From: an uncultured Lachnospiraceae bacterium
GTDB lineage: Bacteria; Bacillota; Clostridia; Lachnospirales; Lachnospiraceae
Assembly (NCBI GenBank): GCA_934317845.1
Contig: CAKRES010000006.1
Location: 1 to 64,000, forward strand
Length of the DNA: 64,000 nucleotides
Direction of reading: 5' to 3'
Part shown: piece by piece, positions 14,191-22,848 of the stretch
How the letters are laid out: every line of letters starts with the position of its first letter
How positions within the stretch are numbered: the stretch's first letter is position 1
Translations under genes and position numbers: made by a program
Notes under the pieces: generated by a model
Told to the model about the DNA's origin: nothing
What the model saw: only the letters and a program-made list of their open reading frames with translations
Database searches by the model: none

Positions 14191-16281
14191 ATGAAGTTTA
14201 AAATAGAGCATGAAGCGAGAAAACGTATCCGTATTCATTTCATGCAATCTTATATGACTTGTGAAGAAGCCGACCTGTTTCAATATTATATGCAATGCCA
14301 GAAAAATGTGAGTGCGGTCAAGGTATACGACCGTACGGCAGATGCCGCGATCACCTATACCGGAGAGCGGGAAGAGCTTTTGCAGCTTTTGAAACGGTTT
14401 CATTATGATGCGGTACAGGCTCCTCCGGGACTCATTGAAAATTCCGGACGGGCATGCAACAACCAGTATCAGGAGAAACTGATCGGGAAAGTAGCCTTTC
14501 ATTATATGCGCAAATGGCTGCTTCCGGCACCGCTTCGCTGCTGCTATACATGCTATCACGCACTGCACTATATCATTGCCGGAGTAAAAACGCTGGCAAA
14601 GAGAAAGATTGAAGTGCCGGTACTGGATGCAACAGCGATCAGTGTGTCACTGCTTCGGGCGGATTTTAATACCGCAGCTTCCATTATGTTTATGCTTGGC
14701 ATCGGTGAGCTGTTAGAGGAATGGACACATAAGAAATCTGTAGATGATCTGGCAAGAACGATGTCGCTCAATGTCAGTCAGGTATGGCTGCTCACTGATC
14801 AGAGGGAGCAGGTACAGGTGCCCGTCTCTGAGGTAAAGCAGGGAGATCAGATCATTGTGCGCATGGGAAGTGTTCTTCCATTTGATGGAGTGGTCACGGA
14901 CGGTGAAGGTATGGTCAATCAGGCATCTTTAACCGGAGAAAGTGTACCGGTGCGTAAGGCAGTGACAAACACCGTGTATGCAGGCACCGTGTTAGAGGAA
15001 GGCGAGCTTACCATTCAGGTGAAGCAGACACAGGGAACGAGCCGGTTTGAAAAGATCGTGACGATGATCGAGGAGTCGGAGAAATTAAAATCCGGTCTGG
15101 AGAGCAAAGCAGAGCATCTGGCAGACCAGCTTGTACCCTATAGTCTGGCAGGAACGTTTCTTACCTATCTGCTGACGCGAAATGCGAGCAAGGCATTGTC
15201 CATTCTGATGGTGGATTATAGCTGTGCGTTAAAGCTTGCGATGCCGATCTCTGTATTATCTGCAATCCGGGAAGCGGGAGTGCACCACATTACCGTAAAG
15301 GGTGGCAAATTTTTAGAAGCAGTAGCAGAAGCAGATACGATCGTGTTTGATAAGACAGGAACACTGACAAAGGCACAGCCGACTGTGGTGGATGTTGTTT
15401 CTTTTGACGGCCGTCCCAAAGAGGAGCTGCTTCGTATTGCAGCGTGTTTAGAGGAACATTTTCCACATTCTATGGCAAAAGCGGTTGTGGATGCAGCTGC
15501 CAAACGCAATCTGGAGCATGAGGAAATGCACAGCAAAGTCGAATACATTGTGGCGCATGGAATTGCTTCTTCCATTCAGGGACAGCGTGTTGTGATCGGA
15601 AGTGCCCATTTTGTATTTGAAGATGAAGAATGTCAGATCCCACAGGGAAAGCAGCAGTTGTTTGATACACTGCCAAAAGAATATTCGCATCTTTATCTTG
15701 CGATCGATCACAGCTTAGCTGGTGTCATTTGTATAGAAGATCCGTTGCGGGAAGAAGCAAGGGATGTGATCCGTGCATTAAAGAAAACCGGTTTTCAAAA
15801 CATTGTCATGATGACGGGGGATAGTGAGCGTACTGCAAATGCGATCGCAGACCGTGTCGGTGTGGATGCTTATTTTTCCGAGGTGCTTCCGGAGGATAAG
15901 GCAGGCTATATCAGAAAACAGAAGGAGCAGGGGCATAAGGTGATCATGATCGGGGATGGTATCAACGATTCACCGGCACTTTCTGAAGCTGATGTGGGAA
16001 TTGCGATATCAGATGGGGCAGAGATTGCCAGAGAGGTAGCAGATATTACGATCGGATCAGATGACTTGAAACAGCTCCTTATTTTGAAACAGCTGAGCAA
16101 TCAGCTAATGAAACGGATTCATAAAAATTACCGTGTGATCGTAGGGTTTAATTCGATGTTGATATTGCTTGGTGTAACAGGCGTGCTGCCACCAACAACA
16201 TCTGCATTGCTACATAACAGTTCTACTCTTATGATCGGACTGAAAAGTATGGGAGATCTGTTAGAAGAAAAAACAGAATAA
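14191..16281 (+). CDS. P1B-type metal ATPase with SCA motif (FezB-like candidate)
   Basis: 696 residues. The N-terminal region resembles an HMA fold but has the arginine-rich EARKRIRIHF instead of a CxxC metal site. The core has TGESVPV, the transmembrane motif VDYSCALKLAMP (Ser-Cys-Ala at about 344-346, in place of CPC), DKTGTLTKAQP (about 386), an EHFPHSMAKAV His-containing loop and GDGINDSPAL. These make it a working heavy-metal P-type ATPase but not a copper or zinc type. An SCA-type motif with a Fur site matches the P1B-6 group, which includes FezB of ferrosome-forming bacteria. Iron is therefore the likely metal (inference). Ended by a terminator. Confidence 0.75.
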   Translation: MKFKIEHEARKRIRIHFMQSYMTCEEADLFQYYMQCQKNVSAVKVYDRTADAAITYTGEREELLQLLKRFHYDAVQAPPGLIENSGRACNNQYQEKLIGKVAFHYMRKWLLPAPLRCCYTCYHALHYIIAGVKTLAKRKIEVPVLDATAISVSLLRADFNTAASIMFMLGIGELLEEWTHKKSVDDLARTMSLNVSQVWLLTDQREQVQVPVSEVKQGDQIIVRMGSVLPFDGVVTDGEGMVNQASLTGESVPVRKAVTNTVYAGTVLEEGELTIQVKQTQGTSRFEKIVTMIEESEKLKSGLESKAEHLADQLVPYSLAGTFLTYLLTRNASKALSILMVDYSCALKLAMPISVLSAIREAGVHHITVKGGKFLEAVAEADTIVFDKTGTLTKAQPTVVDVVSFDGRPKEELLRIAACLEEHFPHSMAKAVVDAAAKRNLEHEEMHSKVEYIVAHGIASSIQGQRVVIGSAHFVFEDEECQIPQGKQQLFDTLPKEYSHLYLAIDHSLAGVICIEDPLREEARDVIRALKKTGFQNIVMMTGDSERTANAIADRVGVDAYFSEVLPEDKAGYIRKQKEQGHKVIMIGDGINDSPALSEADVGIAISDGAEIAREVADITIGSDDLKQLLILKQLSNQLMKRIHKNYRVIVGFNSMLILLGVTGVLPPTTSALLHNSSTLMIGLKSMGDLLEEKTE

Positions 16282-16298
16282 CGAGACCGCGTAATAGG

Positions 16299-16333
16299 AT
16301 AAGACCTTTCTTTGGGAGAGGTCTTATTTTTTT
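16299..16333 (+). terminator. Terminator after the Fur-box operon
   Basis: ATAAGACCT pairs with AGGTCTTAT, followed by a run of T. Confidence 0.9.
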
Positions 16334-16348
16334 GCTGATCATTACCAA

Positions 16349-16377
16349 TTTACAAACATACGTTCCTGTGATAATAT
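16349..16377 (+). promoter_or_regulatory. SOS promoter with LexA box
   Basis: TTTACA (16349-16354), 17-nt spacer, TAATAT (16372-16377). Within it CAAACATACGTTCC (16353-16366) matches the Gram-positive LexA/DinR box CGAACRNRYGTTCG at 12 of 14 positions. The next gene is a Y-family polymerase, which fits damage induction. Confidence 0.75.
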
Positions 16378-16417
16378 AGTATCAGAACAGACAACAATAC
16401 CAAAAAGGAGGAGCATC

Positions 16418-17941
16418 GTGGAGCAGCATACCTATATTGCCATTGATCTGAAATCATTTTTTGCATCCGTGGAATGTGTGGAGCGCGGAAGGAATCCACT
16501 GACAACTAATCTTGTCGTAGCGGATGAGAGCCGCACGGAAAAAACGATCTGTCTTGCGGTGACTCCGAGTTTAAAGGCATACGGAATATCCGGAAGAGCC
16601 CGGCTGTTTGAGGTGGTTTCCAAAGTAAGGGAGATCAACCGAAAACGTGCAAAGTACGCTCCATATGGCAGGTTCCGTGGGTGCTCAGATGACGAGGAGG
16701 AGCTTCGCATCCGGCGGGATCTGAAGCTTTCTTATATCGTGGCTCCGCCCAGAATGGCATACTATATGGATTACAGTACGAGGATTTATGATGTATATCT
16801 GCGTTATGTTGCACCAGAGGACATTATTGTCTACTCCATTGATGAGGTATTTATCGATGTGACACATTATCTTTCTACCTATCATATGACGGCGAGGCAG
16901 TTAGCGGAGCGTATGATCAAGGAGGTATTGAAAGAAACCGGAATTACTGCTACGGCAGGGATCGGTTCGAACCTGTATCTTTGTAAGGTAGCGATGGATA
17001 TTGTTGCCAAACATGTGGAGCCGGATGAGAATGGGGTGCGTATCGCCGAGCTGGATGAAATGCGGTATCGTCGTCTGCTCTGGAACCACCAGCCGATCAC
17101 CGATTTCTGGCGGGTAGGAAGTGGATATCAGAAGCGTCTGGCTGCGGAGAACCTATATACAATGGGAGATATTGCACGGTGTTCTTTGGGCAAGGACACG
17201 GACTATTATAACGAAGCACTTTTGTTCCGGCTGTTTGGTGTAAATGCGGAGCTGCTTATCGATCATGCGTGGGGATATGAGCCATGTACGATTGCAGATG
17301 TAAGGGCTTATCAGCCGGAGGAGAACAGCATCAGTACCGGGCAGGTGCTGACCTGTCCGTATACATTTGAAAAGGCAGGGATCGTTGTGTGGGAAATGGC
17401 GGATCAGATGGCACTCAGCCTTGTGGAGAAAGGGCTGGCAACCGATCAGCTTGTATTGACTGTTGGATATGATATTGAGAATCTGAAAACGGAGAAACCG
17501 GGAATGCAATATCATGGTGAGATCACTATTGACCGCTATGGAAGAAAGGTGCCAAAGCATGCCCATGGGACGGCAACACTAACGAGTTATACTTCTTCTG
17601 CAAAGGAGATCATTGATGCGGTAATGCAGCTTTATGAAAAGCAGGTGGATCCATCCCTGCTGATACGGCGGATCACGCTTTGTGCCAACCGGGTAAAGGA
17701 GGAACGTCTGCTGGAAAAAGAGGCACACTATGAACAGATGGATCTGTTTACTGATTATGAGAAGCTGGCGAAGGAGCGTAAGGAGCAAAAAAATACCAGG
17801 GAAAAGGAGCGGCAGCTTCAGCAGGCAATGTTGCAGATCAAGAAAAAATATGGTAAAAATGCAATATTGAAAGCCAAAAATTTAGAAGAGGGTGCCACGA
17901 TGCAGGAGCGTAATATGCAGATCGGAGGGCACAAAGCATAA
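16418..17941 (+). CDS. Y-family DNA polymerase (UvrX/ImpB type)
   Basis: 507 residues, starting at GTG 16418 behind AAAGGAGGAG. The palm has YIAIDLKSFFASVECVERG (first metal Asp and the steric-gate region) and YSIDEVFIDVT (catalytic Asp-Glu), both hallmarks of DinB/UmuC enzymes. ETGITATAGIGSNLYLCKVAMDIVAKH follows, with a helix-hairpin-helix and a little-finger domain to about 420. The C-terminal tail is highly charged (EKLAKERKEQKNTREKERQLQ) and makes it longer than plain DinB. It would copy past DNA lesions. It is of the UvrX-like type common in Firmicutes and on their mobile elements. LexA-box promoter; overlaps functionally with the small gene at 17953. Confidence 0.9.
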   Translation: MEQHTYIAIDLKSFFASVECVERGRNPLTTNLVVADESRTEKTICLAVTPSLKAYGISGRARLFEVVSKVREINRKRAKYAPYGRFRGCSDDEEELRIRRDLKLSYIVAPPRMAYYMDYSTRIYDVYLRYVAPEDIIVYSIDEVFIDVTHYLSTYHMTARQLAERMIKEVLKETGITATAGIGSNLYLCKVAMDIVAKHVEPDENGVRIAELDEMRYRRLLWNHQPITDFWRVGSGYQKRLAAENLYTMGDIARCSLGKDTDYYNEALLFRLFGVNAELLIDHAWGYEPCTIADVRAYQPEENSISTGQVLTCPYTFEKAGIVVWEMADQMALSLVEKGLATDQLVLTVGYDIENLKTEKPGMQYHGEITIDRYGRKVPKHAHGTATLTSYTSSAKEIIDAVMQLYEKQVDPSLLIRRITLCANRVKEERLLEKEAHYEQMDLFTDYEKLAKERKEQKNTREKERQLQQAMLQIKKKYGKNAILKAKNLEEGATMQERNMQIGGHKA

Positions 17942-17952
17942 GGAGTGTGTCG

Positions 17953-18402
17953 ATGAAAGAGGACGAAGAGGTTATGAAAAAGTATGGAGATATTATAGAG
18001 CAGAGCCGACCGGTTTCCAAACATCATGCCCCGATGGCGATGCGTGACCGTGCGGCACAGTTCGCTTCTTTTGCAGCTCTTAGGGGACATAAGGAGGCCA
18101 TTCGGGAAACGGCACGTCTGACCAGTGAAAAAGAACTGCTTTCAGAGGAAGAAAAGGAGCTTTTAGACCGGAGATTTCAAATTGTTATACGCGATCAGGG
18201 ACTGACAGGGATCAAGGTTACTTACTATAAAAAGGACAGCTTGAAAGAGGGGGGAAGCTACGAAACGATCACGGGACATCTGGAGAAATTTTCTTCGTAT
18301 GACCGGACGATCGTGCTCGGTGGAACGGTTATTGCTCTGGACGATATTTCTGCCATAGAGGGGGAACTTTTTGAGGCAGGAGAAGCAGATCTTACCTCTT
18401 AA
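17953..18402 (+). CDS. YolD-like partner of the Y-family polymerase
   Basis: 149 residues from ATG 17953 (AGGAG 7 nt upstream, directly after the polymerase stop). The segment MAMRDRAAQFASFAALRGHKEAIRETARLT is the conserved N-terminal pattern of small proteins encoded next to UvrX-like polymerases in Clostridia. The C-terminal half, with an acidic region and IVLGGTVIALDDISAIEGELF, resembles the WYL-like/YolD fold end. The role is thought to be to modulate the polymerase, but no biochemical function is known to me. Same SOS transcript. Confidence 0.65.
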   Translation: MKEDEEVMKKYGDIIEQSRPVSKHHAPMAMRDRAAQFASFAALRGHKEAIRETARLTSEKELLSEEEKELLDRRFQIVIRDQGLTGIKVTYYKKDSLKEGGSYETITGHLEKFSSYDRTIVLGGTVIALDDISAIEGELFEAGEADLTS

Positions 18403-18461
18403 AATTTTATGAAAATCCGGAGAAAGGGGTTGAGTTTGTCCGGTAAATGCCTTACCTTTAT

Positions 18462-18490
18462 AGCAGTGGGAAAGTGCATTCTTTCCTGCT
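18462..18490 (+). other. Intergenic hairpin upstream of the P-type ATPase
   Basis: AGCAGTGGGAAAG pairs imperfectly with CTTTCCTGCT around a TGCATT loop. No T tract follows; it may be a leader structure or weak terminator. No promoter close to consensus is clear between 18403 and 18536. Confidence 0.35.
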
Positions 18491-18536
18491 GTTATGATAT
18501 AGAACAGGAAGATTATTTGAGTATAGAGGACAAAAC

Positions 18537-20915
18537 ATGGAAGAAAAAACATTTCTTACTCCGGTTGCCAGGGGACTTTGCCAGGAAGAAGTGGAGCAAC
18601 GTATCAGCGAGGGGCGCAAGAATGACAAAGTAGAGGATCCTGGCAAGACACTGGGACAGATCATTGCGGGACATACGTTCACTTATTTTAATTTGATTTT
18701 TGCTGTGCTTGCGGTATTGGTGATCCTGGTGAGGTCTTATCAGAGTCTTACTTTTTTGGTGGCGGTGATCTTTAACCTTTTGATCGGTATTGTGCAGGAG
18801 ATCCGGGCCAAACAGATCTTATCGAAGGTACAGATCCTGGATGCGAAGCATGCACAGGTTATCCGTGATGGGAAGAAGCAGGATATAGCAGCCGAGGAAC
18901 TGGTGGAGGACGATCTGATCCTTTTTTCTTCCGGTATGCAGATCCCGGCGGATGCTCTGGTGCGTACCGGAAGTGTCAAAGTCAACGAAGCTCTGCTGAC
19001 AGGGGAATCGGATGAGATTACAAAAGAGCAGGGTGATGAACTGCTCTCCGGAAGTTTTATTGTATCCGGAGAATGTGTGGCACAGGTCACAAAAGTGGGT
19101 GCAGATTCTTACATTTCCAAGCTTACGTTAGAAGCAAAGGCGTCCAAGGGCGTGGGACAGTCGGAAATGGTGCGGGATATTAACCGCCTGATCAAGGTTA
19201 TTGGTATCCTGCTGATCCCGATCGGTGTTTTCATGGCGTTCAAATCGTACGTGATCTTAGGCAGCTCGCTCAAAGAAAGTATTGTATCGATGACAGCTGC
19301 TTTAGTAGGTATGGTGCCGGAGGGGCTTTACCTGCTTACGACGTTGCGCCTTCTTTTAAGTACAGCAAGTCTGGCAAAGAAAAAAATCTTGATCCACGAG
19401 ATGAGCTGCATGGAAGCGTTGGCGCGTGTAGATGTGCTTTGTGTGGATAAGACCGGAACGATCACCAGCCCTGACATGCAGGTGATGGGATGCTATCCTG
19501 TTGCAGAAGGAACAGAAACAGATATTACGGATCTGATGACAGATTTTGCAGCAGCAATGGCAAATGACAATGCGACAATGAAAGCCGTAAAGACCTTTTT
19601 TGATGGAGAAGCACGGCAGCAGCCGGAACAGGTGGTGCCATTTTCCTCCGTTTCCAAATATAGTGCGGTACAGTTTTCCAATGGCTGGTATGTGCTCGGT
19701 GCTGCGGAAATGGTATTGCGGGAGCAGTATGACGGGACTGTAAAGGAACGCATAGAGCAGTATGCAAAGGAAGGAAGGCGTGCACTTTTGCTTGCCCGGT
19801 ATCATGGTACGGTAACAGGAGCTTCTTTAACCGGTAAGGCAGAACCGCTTGCGTATGTGGTGCTGGAAAATCAGATTCGTCCGTCTGCCAAAGAAACGTT
19901 TGCTTATTTTGAAAAGCAGGGAGTTGCGATCAAGGTGATCTCCGGAGATAATCCGCTCACTGTGTCCAACGTGGCACTTGAGGCGGGCATTTCCGATGCA
20001 GAACGCTATGTGGATGCGTCTTCCTTAGAAACAAAAGAGCAGATGAAAAAGGCGTTGCAGGAATGTGCCGTGTTTGGCAGGGTGACGCCGGAACAGAAAC
20101 GTACTTTTGTGCATCTTTTAAAGGAGCAGGGACATTGTGTGGCAATGACCGGAGATGGTGTCAACGATGTGCTGGCACTAAAGGATGCAGACTGCAGTAT
20201 TGCGATGGCTTCCGGCAGTGAGGCGGCAACACATACGGCGCAGCTTGTCCTGTTGGATTCTGATTTTTCAAAAATGCCGCATGTGGTACTGGAAGGACGT
20301 CGTGTGGTAAACAATCTGGCACGTTCTGCCAGTCTGTTTCTGATCAAAAATATTTTTTCTATCGTGATCGCGGTGCTTTCTATTTTCTTTCTGTTTGAAT
20401 ATCCGGTACGTCCATCCCAGATGTCAATGATATCAGGGCTTGCGATCGGTTTTCCGGCGTTTATGATGGCATTGGAAAAAAATACGAAGCGCATTGAGGG
20501 ACGTTTCCTTGCAAATGCGGTATTGGAAGCGTTGCCATCGGCACTCACGAATATTATACTGGGTATTGCGATGGTAGTTGGAGGCAGTATTTTTTCGGTT
20601 CCGGACGAACAGCTTCATACTGCTGTTACAATCTTACTGATGACGGTAGGCGTTTTAACGATTGGATTGATCAGTAAGCCGTTCACCTATTACCGGTTAG
20701 CAATTATGTTGCTTGTGCTGGCTGCGGCAGTCTTTAGTTTTACGGTACTGCATGTCATCTTTGAAACCGTAGTTGTCAGAGGAGCAACGTTATTTTTACT
20801 ATTACTTTGCCTGTTGCTGATCCTGCCAATACTGTTCAGTATTTACCGTCTGGAATGGTTTTTGATCTTCCGCATCCGGGCATGGCGGATGAAAAGAAAA
20901 CAAGAGAATGCCTGA
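18537..20915 (+). CDS. CtpE-like cation P-type ATPase
   Basis: A 792-residue P-type ATPase without an HMA domain. It has LLTGESDEI (actuator), the membrane motif GMVPEGLYLLTTL (PEGL, about residue 260), DKTGTITSPDM (about 303), GRVTPEQKRTFV and GDGVNDVLAL, then six hydrophobic segments at the C-terminus. The PEGL motif and overall pattern fit the CtpE branch; mycobacterial CtpE takes up Ca2+. It is closer to P2-type pumps than to the two heavy-metal pumps upstream. It ends 12 nt before thiN, so it may be co-transcribed with the thiamine genes. The ion is an inference. Confidence 0.8.
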   Translation: MEEKTFLTPVARGLCQEEVEQRISEGRKNDKVEDPGKTLGQIIAGHTFTYFNLIFAVLAVLVILVRSYQSLTFLVAVIFNLLIGIVQEIRAKQILSKVQILDAKHAQVIRDGKKQDIAAEELVEDDLILFSSGMQIPADALVRTGSVKVNEALLTGESDEITKEQGDELLSGSFIVSGECVAQVTKVGADSYISKLTLEAKASKGVGQSEMVRDINRLIKVIGILLIPIGVFMAFKSYVILGSSLKESIVSMTAALVGMVPEGLYLLTTLRLLLSTASLAKKKILIHEMSCMEALARVDVLCVDKTGTITSPDMQVMGCYPVAEGTETDITDLMTDFAAAMANDNATMKAVKTFFDGEARQQPEQVVPFSSVSKYSAVQFSNGWYVLGAAEMVLREQYDGTVKERIEQYAKEGRRALLLARYHGTVTGASLTGKAEPLAYVVLENQIRPSAKETFAYFEKQGVAIKVISGDNPLTVSNVALEAGISDAERYVDASSLETKEQMKKALQECAVFGRVTPEQKRTFVHLLKEQGHCVAMTGDGVNDVLALKDADCSIAMASGSEAATHTAQLVLLDSDFSKMPHVVLEGRRVVNNLARSASLFLIKNIFSIVIAVLSIFFLFEYPVRPSQMSMISGLAIGFPAFMMALEKNTKRIEGRFLANAVLEALPSALTNIILGIAMVVGGSIFSVPDEQLHTAVTILLMTVGVLTIGLISKPFTYYRLAIMLLVLAAAVFSFTVLHVIFETVVVRGATLFLLLLCLLLILPILFSIYRLEWFLIFRIRAWRMKRKQENA

Positions 20916-20927
20916 AGGAGAGTTTGT

Positions 20928-21533
20928 ATGGAAACATGTTTGATCATCACGGGAGGAGCTTATGAAGCATTGCCGGAGCTTTCCTATGATTTTTTGATCG
21001 CCTGTGACAAGGGATATTCCTATGCGAAAAGGCAGGGACTTTTGGTGGATCTTTGCCTGGGAGATTTTGATTCCTATGAGGGAAAACCACCGGAGACAGG
21101 ACAGATTTACCCAAAAGAAAAGGATGACACGGATACGATGCTTGCTGTAAAGTATGCCTGTGAACAGAAATATGATCATATCATTCTTTCCTGTGCATAT
21201 GGAAACCGTCTGGATCATTTGCTTGGAAATCTTTCTGCTGCGGTATATGCTGCCAGACAGGGAATAACGGTGTGGATCCCCGGTATAGAGGAAGAGGTGC
21301 ATGTACTCGGAAAAGGAGAGATAAGCGTAAAGCGCCGGGAGGGCTTCAGCATTTCCCTGCTTTCTGCAACGGATACCTGTGGACCGGTGTATGCGACAGG
21401 ATTAAAATATAAGCTGGAGGGGACGATGCTGACGAACGCGTTTCCTCTGGGAATCAGCAATGAGTTTTTAGAAGAGGAAGCACACATCCGGGTAGAAGCC
21501 GGGGTGCTGCTGGTGATACAGTCAAAAATGTAA
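20928..21533 (+). CDS. thiN: Thiamine pyrophosphokinase
   Basis: 201 residues with the family's signature blocks: FLIACDKGYSYA, LCLGDFDSYEG (GDFDS), KEKDDTDTMLAVKYA (DDTD) and LSCAYGNRLDHLLGN (GxRxDH). It transfers pyrophosphate from ATP to thiamine to give TPP. AAGGAGAG precedes the ATG. Its presence implies that free thiamine is the last intermediate here, which bears on the role of the HAD protein two genes downstream. No TPP riboswitch core was seen upstream. Confidence 0.9.
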   Translation: METCLIITGGAYEALPELSYDFLIACDKGYSYAKRQGLLVDLCLGDFDSYEGKPPETGQIYPKEKDDTDTMLAVKYACEQKYDHIILSCAYGNRLDHLLGNLSAAVYAARQGITVWIPGIEEEVHVLGKGEISVKRREGFSISLLSATDTCGPVYATGLKYKLEGTMLTNAFPLGISNEFLEEEAHIRVEAGVLLVIQSKM

Positions 21534-21547
21534 AAAGGAGATACAAA

Positions 21548-22186
21548 ATGCAGCGGGATCAGGTTCGATTATATGCAGTGACAGATGATAAATGGGAAGA
21601 GGAAGAGAAGATGCTGATGCAGGTGGAGGCAGCGTTAAAGGGCGGTGTGACACTGGTACAGCTTAGAAAGAAAAACCGGACGGAGAAGGAGCTTCTTTCT
21701 CTGGCACAAAAAATGAAAGAGCTGTGTCACCGCTATCAGGTACCGCTTCTGATCAATGACAGTGTGGAGATTGCCAAAGCAGTGGATGCAGACGGGGTGC
21801 ATCTGGGACAGTCGGATGGCTCGATTGCAGAGGCCAGAGCAGTGCTTGGGGCGGATAAGATCATTGGTGCTTCGGTCAAAACCGTCGCACAGGCAGAAAA
21901 GGCGAAGAAAGAAGGCGCAGATTACTTTGGAGTGGGGGCAGCATTTGCGACCAGTACGAAACAGGACGCTTCTGTGATCCCGCATGAAAGGTATGCAATG
22001 ATAAAAGAAGTGGGACTGCCTGTGGTTGCCATCGGCGGGATCCATGCCGGTAATCTTTTGGAGCTTTCCGGAAGCGGGATTGATGGAGTAGCGTTGATCT
22101 CGGCAATTTTTTCTGCTCCGGACATTGAAAAGGAGTGCCATAAGTTAAGGGGACTTGTAGAGCAGGTGAGAGGAGAAAACAGATGA
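21548..22186 (+). CDS. thiE: Thiamine-phosphate synthase
   Basis: 212 residues, a TIM barrel with the ThiE pattern: YAVTDDKW, GGVTLVQLRKKN, PLLINDSVEIAKAVDADGVHLGQSD, GASVKTVAQAEKAKKEGADYFGVGAAFATSTK and GLPVVAIGGI. It joins hydroxymethylpyrimidine pyrophosphate with thiazole phosphate to make thiamine phosphate. Lies 14 nt after thiN and overlaps the HAD gene by 4 nt (ATGA). Confidence 0.92.
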   Translation: MQRDQVRLYAVTDDKWEEEEKMLMQVEAALKGGVTLVQLRKKNRTEKELLSLAQKMKELCHRYQVPLLINDSVEIAKAVDADGVHLGQSDGSIAEARAVLGADKIIGASVKTVAQAEKAKKEGADYFGVGAAFATSTKQDASVIPHERYAMIKEVGLPVVAIGGIHAGNLLELSGSGIDGVALISAIFSAPDIEKECHKLRGLVEQVRGENR

Positions 22187-22848
22187 AAAAGGGATTGATC
22201 TTTGATATGGATGGAACTCTGCTTGATTCCATGTCTGCATGGCATACACTTGCTTCCCGGACGGTTCGTTCCTTTGGCAAGACACCGGAAGCAGATCTGG
22301 ATCAGAAGATCAATCAGATGAGTGTAGCAGAGGGCTGCCGTTATCTGACCGGAACCTATGACCTTGTTCTTTCAGAGAAAGAGATGTACAGCTCTATTCT
22401 TGGGACGATGCAGCGTTTTTATGAATCGGAGGTCGAAGTAAAGCCGGGGATACGTGCCTTTTTAGAGGAGTGTAAAAAATCCGGTGTACCGATGTGTGTG
22501 GCAACAGCGACGGATCGTCCCTTAACTCTTGTGGCATTGAGGCATACAAAACTGTTTTCTTTCTTTGATGCGGTATTTACGGTGGCAGAGGTGGGGGCAG
22601 GAAAAGACCGGGCGGATATTTATGAGGCGGCAGCAGACAGGATGCAGCTTGCAAAAGAGCAGTGTATTGTTTTTGAGGATGCCTGCTATGCGGCTATGAC
22701 TGCTAAACAAGCGGGGTTTATCGTCGTAGGAATCGAAGATGATACAGAAGCAGACCAGAAGGGACTTCGAAAGATCTGTGATCATTATGTAGAAAAAGGC
22801 AAAGAAGCAGAACAGCTTATGCTGCTCAAAAAAAAGGAGAGGCTATGA
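22183..22848 (+). CDS. HAD phosphatase in the thiamine operon (candidate thiamine-phosphate phosphatase)
   Basis: 221 residues of HAD subfamily IA: motif I GLIFDMDGTLLDSM (Asp8, Asp10), an alpha-helical cap, motif II CVATATDR, a lysine in GAGKDRADIY and motif IV IVFEDACYAAMTA. It resembles beta-phosphoglucomutase-like phosphatases. Translationally coupled to thiE before it and thiD after it (both ATGA overlaps). ThiE yields thiamine phosphate while ThiN needs free thiamine, so a phosphatase is required unless a ThiL kinase exists elsewhere; this enzyme is the natural candidate (inference). Confidence 0.75.
   Translation: MKKGLIFDMDGTLLDSMSAWHTLASRTVRSFGKTPEADLDQKINQMSVAEGCRYLTGTYDLVLSEKEMYSSILGTMQRFYESEVEVKPGIRAFLEECKKSGVPMCVATATDRPLTLVALRHTKLFSFFDAVFTVAEVGAGKDRADIYEAAADRMQLAKEQCIVFEDACYAAMTAKQAGFIVVGIEDDTEADQKGLRKICDHYVEKGKEAEQLMLLKKKERL

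Noticed and set aside
18409..18633. 74-codon frame between the YolD-like gene and the CtpE-like pump
   Set aside because: No ribosome binding site and it overlaps the start of the ATPase in another frame.
19356..20618. Several long minus-strand frames in the CtpE-like gene
   Set aside because: High histidine/cysteine composition of shadow frames; the plus strand has all P-type ATPase motifs.
18403..20927. TPP riboswitch for the thiamine genes
   Set aside because: The conserved CUGAGA and pyrophosphate-helix motifs were not seen upstream of the pump or thiN.
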